DNA from: Symsagittifera roscoffensis
Lineage: Eukaryota; Xenacoelomorpha; Acoela; Convolutidae
Reading direction: 5' to 3'
NCBI RefSeq assembly: GCF_963678635.1
Contig: NC_087068.1
Span: forward strand, 32,938,189 to 33,002,188
Length of the DNA: 64,000 nucleotides
The notes below the pieces were generated by a model, which was given only the letters and a program-made list of their open reading frames with translations, had not been told where the DNA came from and ran no database searches. The position numbers and the translations under genes are program-made. This document shows, in pieces, positions 55,446 to 64,000 of the stretch. Numbering within the stretch: position 1 is the first letter of the stretch; every line of letters starts with the position of its first letter.

Positions 55446-58051
55446 AATTATTAATTTTTCTCCAACTCCTTTTTCTAGTAATCTCAAATCAAAACATAAA
55501 CCCTTCCCCTCGTACAGGACCACAAGATTTATTAGTAACACATTACGATTGTGAAGAAAATGAACAAAAAACACTACATAAATATGCAATAAATCAAGTA
55601 TCACAATGTGAAACAGAACCACAAGCTATAGAAACCACAGATATAATAGCAACACTCTATTCAAAAGCCCGAGCAACAACAGTTACAGGTTATAAATTCA
55701 CAGCGACATTTTCCGAAAAGAAAGTACATTGTTCACAAGTCTCCAACGGCAACAAAAACCGACTTGACCATGAATCATTCTATCAAAGTAATATAGAACG
55801 TCTTTTACATCTCAATCCCGACGATTGTAAAAATGAATTACTTAGACTAAACATCACACAAAATAAAAACTCCCAAAGAAAATTAGTTAATTTTCAAGTT
55901 TTTTCAGACTCTGTACATCAATCACAACTTGAAAGACACCAAGGACATATAAAACTAGACGAAAAATACCCGTATAACGGCGCACACGGACGATTAACCT
56001 ATGACCTACATGATAAACATTGGATACCACACATTGGTATAAATAACCCATCAAACTGCAAAGCAGACACAAAAAATAAAGGATACCAAGAAATAATGTT
56101 TTTCGATTGGAAAATACAACTCGAAAAAATACAACTCACACGAGATTTATCTGATAATACAATGATCTATCAAGGAATCCGACTACCTTGTAAAAATGAT
56201 CAAGGATATTGCGACCCTACAACAAGAACACAAGCAACAATTGTTTGGTTCCCCGAAGATACATGTACAACATTTCAAGTAGCAAAAATACACGCTCGTA
56301 TGATAAAATTTCACGAAAAATATTTCATACAATCAATTCCTTATGAACAAGTCCATCCATCACGAAAACTAAGTTCTGATTTTAGAAACATAGACAATAT
56401 AGAAAATAAATTGACACGTTTTCAAATATATCAAGAAACAGAACTTGCATGTAAATACAGGAATCCACTTCACAGAACACAATACTCTGAAATATTAGTT
56501 GAATACGAAAAAGGATTCGACATGACCACTGGAAAAGTAAAAATCGACCCATATGCCACAGGTCATCCTCTAAACGAAGGAACATCCTATATACCAGTTA
56601 ATTTTGAAAAAAGCAACGGACAACCTGGTGGACATCTAAAACCTTATGACACCAGAAGCACACGCTTACAAGAATTATCACTAATGAATACTACATATTT
56701 CGGTAATATCCACTATGATATTCATTTGGATATGAAACTAGACTATACAATTAGCCGCATTTTTCAAGAAATGTCACTCTCCGAATTAGAAACACTACAC
56801 CAACTATGCGAATTAGAACGAACACAAATATTACAATCACTTGCACTAGCAGTATTAAAAATACCCTACGCAGGATACTTATTATCAGGAAATAGATCAA
56901 ATTTTTTAGACTACGAAGGAAACATCTTATGGTTTTATACTTGTACTAAAAAAGTATCACCACTATACGTTTTTGAAGATAAACGATGTTATAAAAGAAT
57001 CCCTATCTTTTATAAGAATAAAGTACATTTCGTGGATACACTTTCACGAAGAACCTATTTCTGGGATACCGCAGTCCCATGTGGATCAGAAAATAGCCAC
57101 AATGTAGTACAACTTAACCCTGATGAAAATAATTATTATCTTCTCACTCCATATCCCACATTAATGCAATCACTCAAAAAATTTTCACCAGAAAGCATTC
57201 GCGCTATCGCTCGAAACCCAAATATAGACTTACAATCAATAGGAATCTATTCAAAATCAGATATTCAACATCACATTAGAACACAACAATTCCAAGAATT
57301 ATTAACACAAATGGACACTATACAAAGACAATCAATAGACCAAAACTTACGCAAACTTGCAGAAACCGCAGGATTTGCCGATATCTACACGCAAGACTAT
57401 AGCGGATATTTTAAAGACATTAAAGATTATATATATCTAAACGGCGAAAAATACCGTCCCCAAGATATATCACCAATCAACATTTTTAGCTTTGTTACAC
57501 TCAAGAATGAAATCCTTGATTTTCTAGGATGGCCCTACTACATCTTAGAAAAATTGACTATTTTATACGCAATGTTTAACTTTATTGGATTTCTTTTCTC
57601 ACTCTTAAAAGGAATCTACAACACATGTGCTATACACACACAAGTAAACAGACAAGCAAGCGTAGCACGCATACTCTTTGCAGGATTTTTTGGAATCTTT
57701 TCTACATCTATAAACAAAATTCTTTTAGACGCACAAATAAAAGAATATAACACAAAAATAGCAACACGACAAAATACATACGACGAAGAACATAACAATG
57801 TCGACACACAGCCAACGGCACCAAAATTACCACCCCTACCAAATAACCATCCACTATCCCTAGTCCCACGAAATTTTCGACATTTAGCAATCACACATAA
57901 TCCAAATTTTCGACTCAATACATCGCAAAGTCCCGTCCAACATATAATAACACATCAATCACAAGATGATAATACTTATGAACAAATTATTGAACAACCC
58001 CATACCACCGCTTTTCAATCTCAAAATAATAATTTTTTTAGCCCACGATGA
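55433..58051 (+). CDS. env: Env-like membrane glycoprotein (872 aa)
   Basis: It starts with a signal peptide (MYILKLLIFLQLLFLVIS, cleavage near 19). A large cysteine-containing ectodomain follows, with motifs such as GYCDP and IVWFPEDTC near 260-285 and several N-x-S/T sites. A helical, Gln-rich segment (about 600-660) precedes a membrane anchor near 707-730 and a second hydrophobic stretch near 744-766, then a proline-rich cytoplasmic tail. By place and shape it is the envelope glycoprotein of an errantivirus-like element, for cell entry. I see no clear basic cleavage site. Its length and layout are unlike the baculovirus-F type usual in insect errantiviruses. A chuvirus-like class III origin is a guess. 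Confidence 0.75.
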   Translation: MYILKLLIFLQLLFLVISNQNINPSPRTGPQDLLVTHYDCEENEQKTLHKYAINQVSQCETEPQAIETTDIIATLYSKARATTVTGYKFTATFSEKKVHCSQVSNGNKNRLDHESFYQSNIERLLHLNPDDCKNELLRLNITQNKNSQRKLVNFQVFSDSVHQSQLERHQGHIKLDEKYPYNGAHGRLTYDLHDKHWIPHIGINNPSNCKADTKNKGYQEIMFFDWKIQLEKIQLTRDLSDNTMIYQGIRLPCKNDQGYCDPTTRTQATIVWFPEDTCTTFQVAKIHARMIKFHEKYFIQSIPYEQVHPSRKLSSDFRNIDNIENKLTRFQIYQETELACKYRNPLHRTQYSEILVEYEKGFDMTTGKVKIDPYATGHPLNEGTSYIPVNFEKSNGQPGGHLKPYDTRSTRLQELSLMNTTYFGNIHYDIHLDMKLDYTISRIFQEMSLSELETLHQLCELERTQILQSLALAVLKIPYAGYLLSGNRSNFLDYEGNILWFYTCTKKVSPLYVFEDKRCYKRIPIFYKNKVHFVDTLSRRTYFWDTAVPCGSENSHNVVQLNPDENNYYLLTPYPTLMQSLKKFSPESIRAIARNPNIDLQSIGIYSKSDIQHHIRTQQFQELLTQMDTIQRQSIDQNLRKLAETAGFADIYTQDYSGYFKDIKDYIYLNGEKYRPQDISPINIFSFVTLKNEILDFLGWPYYILEKLTILYAMFNFIGFLFSLLKGIYNTCAIHTQVNRQASVARILFAGFFGIFSTSINKILLDAQIKEYNTKIATRQNTYDEEHNNVDTQPTAPKLPPLPNNHPLSLVPRNFRHLAITHNPNFRLNTSQSPVQHIITHQSQDDNTYEQIIEQPHTTAFQSQNNNFFSPR

Positions 58052-59847
58052 GCCGCCAACTTGGATCACTCCACCGATCAAATTCCCATCCAACCAATCT
58101 TACCTCTCCAATCCCAATCATACCACTTTTTGCTTTTCCGCCACCCGATTTTCCATCTAGCAATGTAACATCAGGCATGAATTCCGACACTAACTCACAT
58201 ATTTCAGTTTTATACTCCATCTCACAGCTAAATAACCCGAATATTGAAACCCCCGATGAATTTGCCGACTCAGAACCATCTCCATCCAATAATTTTCATA
58301 ACCCTTCCAATTTTTCTCAACCTCCTTTTCAACCCATATTGTCAAATAACCCTGACCCAATCACTCCCACACCCTCTTATGCTTCCCAAGTTACCCCAAC
58401 CTACTCCTCATACCATTCTGACCAATCATCTCATTCTCCAGACACCCCCCGAATCTCCCCAGAACTAGATAATTTTATTACCCTCCAACAACAACCCTAC
58501 CACCTTAACACCCCGACCATAAACCAAATCTCCTCCACTACAAATTCATCCAATCCCCCTACACCCTCTTCAAATTATACTGAATCATTAACACCATCAT
58601 CCACATCCACTATATCTTCACTAAACACTAATAGAGCTTACCGCACTTTTAAAAGAAAATTCCCCAACCATCCTTTCCCAGCAAAACCAGGAACAGCCCG
58701 TGAATACATCAACCACCCCCAGCATACTAACACTAAAGAATTTTTAGCTATCACTTTACCCTCATTTCCACAATACACCTTAAACACCCCTCACGACGCT
58801 AACGAAACACGCAACTTTGTAGATGAATACGTTTTAATGCCCACTCTCTCTTGGACCTCATACTATCATTTCACTAACCCTCTTTGCTTACCTTTATCCA
58901 GCACTCCCATCGATATAGAACAAAACAAAGACATGCTATATCGACTAACTACACCACTAACCGCTAGACAGTTTACTTACGTTGGATATAAAAAATCACT
59001 AAAAATACACACTGCACCTAGAGCTAATGAATATACACTAGAATACTACGATCACAACATCATCAGAGCTAACCAAGATCAATTCTTAGACGACGATCGC
59101 TTCGCTAATCCACAAATCACCGAGAAATTTTTTATCAAGACACCATATGTATTTACACTAAACATCTTCGACCGAAAGTTTGATCACATTATTTCAGAAG
59201 CACTAACAAACACACAAGCATACGAAAGTTTTAAAGAACGCTTCCAAATCTTTTCACTAACCTTTCATTTCCTTGCACCACACGAAAGAGATTTACACTG
59301 CTCACACGATATTATGTTGCGCACTAAACAAACACATACATACAGTTACTATCGTTTCATCCAAAATCACTTTGACCTCCACACACCCTCTAGACAACCA
59401 CACCATCGTTTTCAATTCATCAATTCAAAATACACTTCACCGTATTTCCTAAATTTCACATATTGTATTAAAGACACTAACCTCCATGGTATTCTTCGTA
59501 ATTATGACCCCATAACCCAAATGTACATTTTCTGCCCCATCACCAAGACCTTCAACGCCGAAGAATCCCGACCCTTCCTTATCCCGCACGAGTTCCTACA
59601 ACCTATAGAAATCCCAATTTTAGAATTCATCCACAACACTAAATTTAACCACAAATTATATAACTTAATCCAAAACACACCTTATGAGTTTGCAGTAGGC
59701 ACTGAAGAACTAACCACTATTAAGGCACTTCAATTGCTTTGGCCACTGCTTCAGACTAAAAATATCATTCGCATTCTAGCTAAACTACTAACAACTTCAG
59801 AACTAATTCACGACATCTTTCCCCACGGTTTTTTCCCCGACGACTAA
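58048..59847 (+). CDS. Unknown ORF after env (599 aa)
   Basis: Begins MSRQLGSLHRSNSHPTNLTS, its ATG overlapping the Env-like stop as ATGA. Residues 1-200 are Ser/Pro/Thr/Asn-rich and probably disordered. From about 205 on the protein looks folded, with many aromatics (FTYVGYKKSLKIHT, PYFLNFTYCIKDTNLHG) and a Leu/Ile-rich C-terminus ending FPHGFFPDD. There is no signal peptide and no obvious membrane segment. Third-position C is more frequent than in gag-pol. I do not recognise it. The stop-start overlap suggests coupled reinitiation after Env. A matrix-like, nuclear or regulatory role would all be guesses. Confidence 0.8.
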   Translation: MSRQLGSLHRSNSHPTNLTSPIPIIPLFAFPPPDFPSSNVTSGMNSDTNSHISVLYSISQLNNPNIETPDEFADSEPSPSNNFHNPSNFSQPPFQPILSNNPDPITPTPSYASQVTPTYSSYHSDQSSHSPDTPRISPELDNFITLQQQPYHLNTPTINQISSTTNSSNPPTPSSNYTESLTPSSTSTISSLNTNRAYRTFKRKFPNHPFPAKPGTAREYINHPQHTNTKEFLAITLPSFPQYTLNTPHDANETRNFVDEYVLMPTLSWTSYYHFTNPLCLPLSSTPIDIEQNKDMLYRLTTPLTARQFTYVGYKKSLKIHTAPRANEYTLEYYDHNIIRANQDQFLDDDRFANPQITEKFFIKTPYVFTLNIFDRKFDHIISEALTNTQAYESFKERFQIFSLTFHFLAPHERDLHCSHDIMLRTKQTHTYSYYRFIQNHFDLHTPSRQPHHRFQFINSKYTSPYFLNFTYCIKDTNLHGILRNYDPITQMYIFCPITKTFNAEESRPFLIPHEFLQPIEIPILEFIHNTKFNHKLYNLIQNTPYEFAVGTEELTTIKALQLLWPLLQTKNIIRILAKLLTTSELIHDIFPHGFFPDD

Positions 59848-59850
59848 CAG

Positions 59851-59929
59851 GTAAGTATGAATTAAATGAATATTACTAACTAATTAAAATATTAAAAAAC
59901 TCACCATTCTTTATTCATGTTTTCTTTAG
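59851..59929 (+). other. Small intron just after the last stop codon
   Basis: The donor cag|gtaagtatg (59851) is a perfect consensus. TACTAAC at 59874-59880 is a perfect branch point, and ttctttag ends the intron at 59929 (79 bp); an alternative acceptor lies at 59937. It sits three bases after the TAA of the 599-aa ORF. Removal leaves all ORFs unchanged, so it would act on RNA export, stability or sensing of splicing. Confidence 0.65.
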
Positions 59930-61460
59930 ATTTTTAGCCTTCATCCTAGATCATCTGAAAAATTCACAAAAGAAAAATACAAAATAGCAAACTTCTTCAA
60001 AACTGTTTAAGACCCTATTAAACTTTTGCACCAACAATTAAATAAATATAATACCAATGCAGTAAATTAATTTATAAAATTTTCCCCCAAAGCAGTAAAT
60101 CTAATTATGATGAAAATTTGTATCTTAAAATTCCCCCATAACTAGCAGTAAATTTCCAAATTCTACGCAGTAAATTAATAAAATGCAATTGCAGTACTAA
60201 CCTTTTGATATTTTCATTCATTCGCACAGAAATTCTATCCACACTCGCACAGCTCGCCCACAAAGAATTGTTTAAAATAATGAATTTCAGTTTCAAGTTT
60301 TCACACTCAACAACTCTAACATATAATAACATGTTTCAAACTTTCCTTTAACCCGGTTGGAAAGGAATCATATACTAAACAAAACTAACCAACGCAGCTT
60401 ACTAAATACCACAAATCATAGAATAACAGCATGACTAAGAAAAGGAAACCAACGGTACCCAAACCGGATTAACCCAGTTTAAAACTGGATAATTTATTCT
60501 TTTGAGGACTATTACAAAGTCTTAGAAAGAAATAATAAAACACAAAAAAGTCGAAAGACAAACCCATACCACAAACAATTTGCTTTTTGGAAAAAGTACA
60601 TAACCAACAAGACATAAGTAAGACCACAACAAACCCAACATAAAACGTTGTCACATAACAGGACCCCTCACAAAAACCGCATGAAATCATACTCCCACTC
60701 CTGGCCTAACCCACCAGGAAGGACGTCCTGAGCATGCTCTATAGCCGGCCTAACCCACCGCGCTACATCCACGCTTTGTGACCACACCTCTATTTTTAAT
60801 AAGAGCTACTCAAGTGTGAGTAACTCTTCAAAATAACCGAACTAAAACAAAAAGCTTTTGTGAAAACAACTAACTAAAATCATTATTAAAAAATATTAAA
60901 CTAATAAAAGTTTTATAAAATGTAAAATCACATGATGCAATATATAGATCAGAATACAACACCAAGGACGAACATCAAAAGACAAAACGACCCCACTACA
61001 CTCGAGAGAGAATGACCAACTACAATCGATATGCCGCTCACAATCACAACTCAAAGGATTTAGAGTACGACTTGACTTCGCAGAAAAGGACTTCATTGAA
61101 CTAGACCAATGACCACCTCGATGTTCAAGTATACGTACAGATCCGAGTAACCAGGCATCCCCTCCACGCACAATCTCCACGCCATTCCCAAGCTAGATCA
61201 GACACAAAAGAAGTTCTCCCCGAAGAACAGAAAAACCTGACATAGCCAACCATTCTGAAATCAGAATTGATTTTGTTGCAGAGACTCAGTCGTTGTCACA
61301 AGAAGAACACAACGTCTTATGTCCCTAACTCCAGCTTCCTGGAACTTCCTTAACAAAAAGGAAACAAAAGAAATATGATGTTCGCCAAATACCAACGTCC
61401 ATCATCCACCCTTGAATTACAGAAGAACTGTTCTAAAAAACTCTGTAAAACCCGGATGGG
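59930..61460 (+). other. 3' non-coding region of the giant element
   Basis: 1.5 kb without a gene. It contains four copies of GCAGTAAAT between 60060 and 60175, and a structured GC-richer patch at about 60700-60770 with GGCCTAACCCACC twice and the palindrome AGGACGTCCT. The PPT is not obvious: only the weak purine stretch ggatggg touches the 3' LTR, while a longer purine run lies at about 61354-61373. Confidence 0.5.
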
Positions 61461-61870
61461 TGGAACCTGATCTAAACTATATTTTATGATTGGATAAATT
61501 AAATGTTTTACCAATGTAAAGTATTTAATATTAACCAATCATGATCCATCTAACTAACAACCCACTTATTTGTAAGTGCTGAAGTTACTTGTAATTTCAG
61601 CACCAGAGAGATTTGAATTTAACTTAGAAATTAGTTGGACTCTCCCGAGCACTTCAGCAGCCGCAATAAACCAGTATACCCTAGATCTATTGAGCCTAGC
61701 AGAGACTAGTTAAACAACCTGAGACTAGATAGTATAAGAGTAAGATTAGGATCGGTATTAGACTAAGAAGTTGCACGAATCTATCCGGCCGAAAATAAGA
61801 TAGCGTGACGAGCAGACGGTGTACCCTATCCGAAATTACTCTATGAGTTATACCCACCAGTCCTAACTCA
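61461..61870 (+). repeat. 3' LTR of the giant element
   Basis: 410 bp, identical by eye to 43115-43524. The AATAAA is at 61665-61670. The target duplication AATG follows at 61871-61874. Confidence 0.97.
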
Positions 61871-64000
61871 AATGCAAGTTAGTCAAATAAGATTCTGCTC
61901 AATTGAAAATCAAAGTTTAGTTTTATATGCATATTCTGACACATATCACGACTCGTGAACTTCTACGACTCGTTGACAAGGCGTAAGCTTCTCTGACAAA
62001 AGCAAACGTCTATACTCTCATTTTCTACCTTCACAAAATTTCACATAAAAACAAATTTCCCTCCCTTGTTGTTCCGACCATTGAAAATGGGAAGGGGATT
62101 TGTATTCGGGTATGTTTTTATTTTTGTTTCTTTGTTTCACGCAAAATCAGGCACCACAAATAATCATCAGAAAGGGTCCAGAGATATATCATACTAAAGC
62201 CCTTACAGTATTGAATTTTTTGAGATTTAGTCTAATTTCGAGCAAGTAACGCGTTCGAGTAACGCTCGTTATATGGAAATTTACTTCTCTTAAAGACTTT
62301 TACGATACAAAAATTTGATTCTACTGCTATATAAAAAAATAGTTTTGGATGTTTCTTATAGCGCTTATTTGGCAAAAAAAAATGATTAAAAAATTCAAAT
62401 AATTATTCAAAATGTTAGAAAAAAATTTAAAAATTTCCTATAAAGTTTTTTCATTTTGTATTTGTTATTCATTTTTGAAGAAAAATTTTATCAATCATGT
62501 CTAACTCGCTAACTTTTGTATAGTTCTCGAAACTCACCACCCAATAAAAACGACACTCAAGACGACACTCATTCTATTTTTAATAAATATGGTCGGAACA
62601 TTCTGTGCTACCTGCACAGCAATCGATTGTCTTTGTTTTTTACTGTATCTGTTTTTGACATTTTTGTTGCTAGTTTTTTTGAAGCGACTACCAACACCCC
62701 GACTAACAGCGACTGCGAGATTAAAAAAAGACCGAACAGCAACAACACTGAATCATCGAGGAAGCAGCTGTTAGTTTTTTGCAATGTTAGAGACAGTTAT
62801 GGGCCTGCAAAAATCGGTTGCCTGTTGCACAATTGAACTTTACTCAATCTGTTTGTACCTGTTTGGGCTGCCTATAGCTGATCTTTATGTTTACTACTGA
62901 TTTTCACTTCAGCGGTAATGATGCTACCTCAAATTTGGTAGCAGAGCAAAATTGGTGTTTCATTTTGCTAACAAAAAACAGCATAGAACAGAACAGCAAT
63001 GTTATTAACTTCGACCATTAGTGAACGAATTAGAAATAAGACTGCTCGAATCAGGGCGAAGCCCTGAATGTTCCGATTGCCTTTTAAGTTCTATGGGGGG
63101 AGTAATCACATGAAAAAATAATTGTAGAAAAAATAACACAATTTTTTTCCAAATCTGAGATTTTTTGTAAAATTCGTCCCCACACATCTCATATACAAAA
63201 CACAGTGATAGATTTTGCTCCTAATAACAAATCAATTATGGCAAATAAGATTACTTCTACCATTTTGGAACGAATTCTAAGACGGACTAAATATCTTACG
63301 CGTTAATAGAGCGAAATATATCGTGCGTTAATTGTCCCAAATTGGCCAAAATGGCAATCTTTAATTCCTCATAAATTTACAAAAAAAGATCACAGGTGAC
63401 ATATCTTTTCAAATTTAACCTCAAGACAACAATACCTTTTGAGTCATATAACAAAATTCCATCAAAAATGGCTAGTTAAAAAGTCGAAGTTTGTCTGAAG
63501 AAAAAAAATCCACCCCGAGCACAAATATTTCGTTACTTTTGTATCGAAAGTCGGAACAAAAAGAGATATGAACAAATAATCAAAACAAAAATCTCAAGTC
63601 TTAAAAGTGTTTGTTGAGGCTAATAAACAAGAATAAAATCAAATGGAACAAGACTGCTCGTATATCAGGGCAAAGCCCTGAATGTTCTGACTGTCCCTTA
63701 ATTCATATCGAATAGTTTTTCGGAAAAGAAATCATTGAAAACCTATTAATCCGATTAGCCAGCCTCAATTCAATTAGGAACGATTTTGTTGATCGAGATA
63801 ATTGACCAAGTATAAATATTTCACATTACGCTCTCAGCAATATGATAAAATTCTCCAAAGCGCGCAATCGTGGCCAATTTGGCAATTTTCAAACCCCCAG
63901 AAAATTACAAAAAATAAATGGAGGTAAGATATTTTTTTTAAATTTGGACTCAACAAGTTAAAATCTTCAGTGGAGTGTAAAAATTTTTAGACAAAAATTA
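61871..64000. repeat. Host DNA with diverged dispersed repeats
   Basis: No gene is supported. About 62100-62650 resembles both 13680-14150 and the 24060-24360 part of the tandem unit (shared blocks such as aaaacgacact, tatggt.ggaacattct and cacagcaa.cga), so these are old members of one family. Two further related segments start near 63038 and 63650, each with a perfect stem CAGGGC/GCCCTG followed by tgaatgttc, and share downstream blocks (ccaaattggc...ggcaat). A 106-codon frame at 62516-62836 lies within the repeat and is unconvincing. Confidence 0.5.

Larger units (their letters stand above)
43115..61870 (+). mobile_element. Giant intact Ty3/Gypsy element with Env-like and extra genes
   Basis: 18,756 bp bounded by two 410-bp LTRs (43115-43524 and 61461-61870), TG...CA ends, and a 4-bp target duplication AATG (43111-43114 and 61871-61874). 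Comparing the LTRs line by line I find no difference, so insertion is very recent. All major frames are open. Order: PBS, long leader, small basic ORF, Gag-PR-RT-RNaseH, integrase (+1 frame), two tiny membrane ORFs, an ATG-less ORF, Env-like, a 599-aa unknown ORF, a 79-bp intron, then 1.5 kb of non-coding DNA and the 3' LTR. The domain order PR-RT-RH-IN with a GPY/F-type integrase end places it in Ty3/Gypsy. It lies antisense to the THEG-like gene. Confidence 0.97.

Noticed and set aside
44778-59847. Reading the closely overlapping genes as a bacterial operon
   Set aside because: LTRs, a target duplication, a PBS candidate, RT/integrase and a spliceosomal intron show that it is one eukaryotic LTR element.
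62516-62836. 106-codon plus-strand frame
   Set aside because: It lies in a diverged dispersed repeat and has no recognisable domain.

Overview
The window is AT-rich metazoan genomic DNA, most likely from an invertebrate. The evidence is a multi-exon host gene with GT-AG introns and repeats of the THEG (sperm-microtubule protein) family, plus very dense LTR, LINE and MITE content. Nothing in the sequence fixes the species. There is no bacterial gene organisation.

Layout. 1-5515 is a segmental copy (A) holding decayed Ty3/Gypsy pol pieces, a foldback element and a hAT-like MITE. 5420-5611 is a THEG-type exon on the minus strand. 7613-12272 is a two-copy direct tandem repeat (2.33 kb unit). 14198-14340 is a GA microsatellite, followed by a gag zinc-knuckle remnant. 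14789-20299 is copy B of the first 5.5 kb. 20300-23760 is a decayed minus-strand LINE whose 5' half forms part of a five-copy, 2.1-kb tandem array (22868-33052). 33053-35016 is not recognised. 35017-41849 is a complete but decayed minus-strand Ty3/Gypsy element (LTRs, tRNA-Ser-like PBS, PPT, 5-bp TSD AGGAT). 41934-43010 holds three further THEG-type exons on the minus strand. 43115-61870 is a giant (18,756 bp), apparently intact plus-strand Ty3/Gypsy element with two 410-bp LTRs that I read as identical, and a 4-bp TSD AATG. 61875-64000 is host DNA with diverged dispersed repeats.

How it fits together. The phases of the THEG exons agree (42920-43010, 42234-42492, 41934-42056, then 5420-5611). 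The simplest model is therefore one minus-strand gene whose last intron is about 36 kb and consists almost entirely of mobile elements and their tandem amplifications. The giant element inserted antisense into the next upstream intron, or just beyond the first exon seen.

The most novel part is the giant element. It encodes a small basic ORF before gag; a 2014-aa Gag-PR-RT-RNaseH polyprotein; an integrase in a separate +1 frame; two tiny overlapping membrane-protein ORFs; a 378-codon open frame that contains no ATG at all; an Env-like glycoprotein; and a 599-aa unknown protein that starts on the Env stop (ATGA) and is followed directly by a textbook small intron. This is many more genes than a usual gag-pol-env Gypsy element has, and the compact overlapping layout resembles an animal RNA virus or retrovirus more than a simple retrotransposon.
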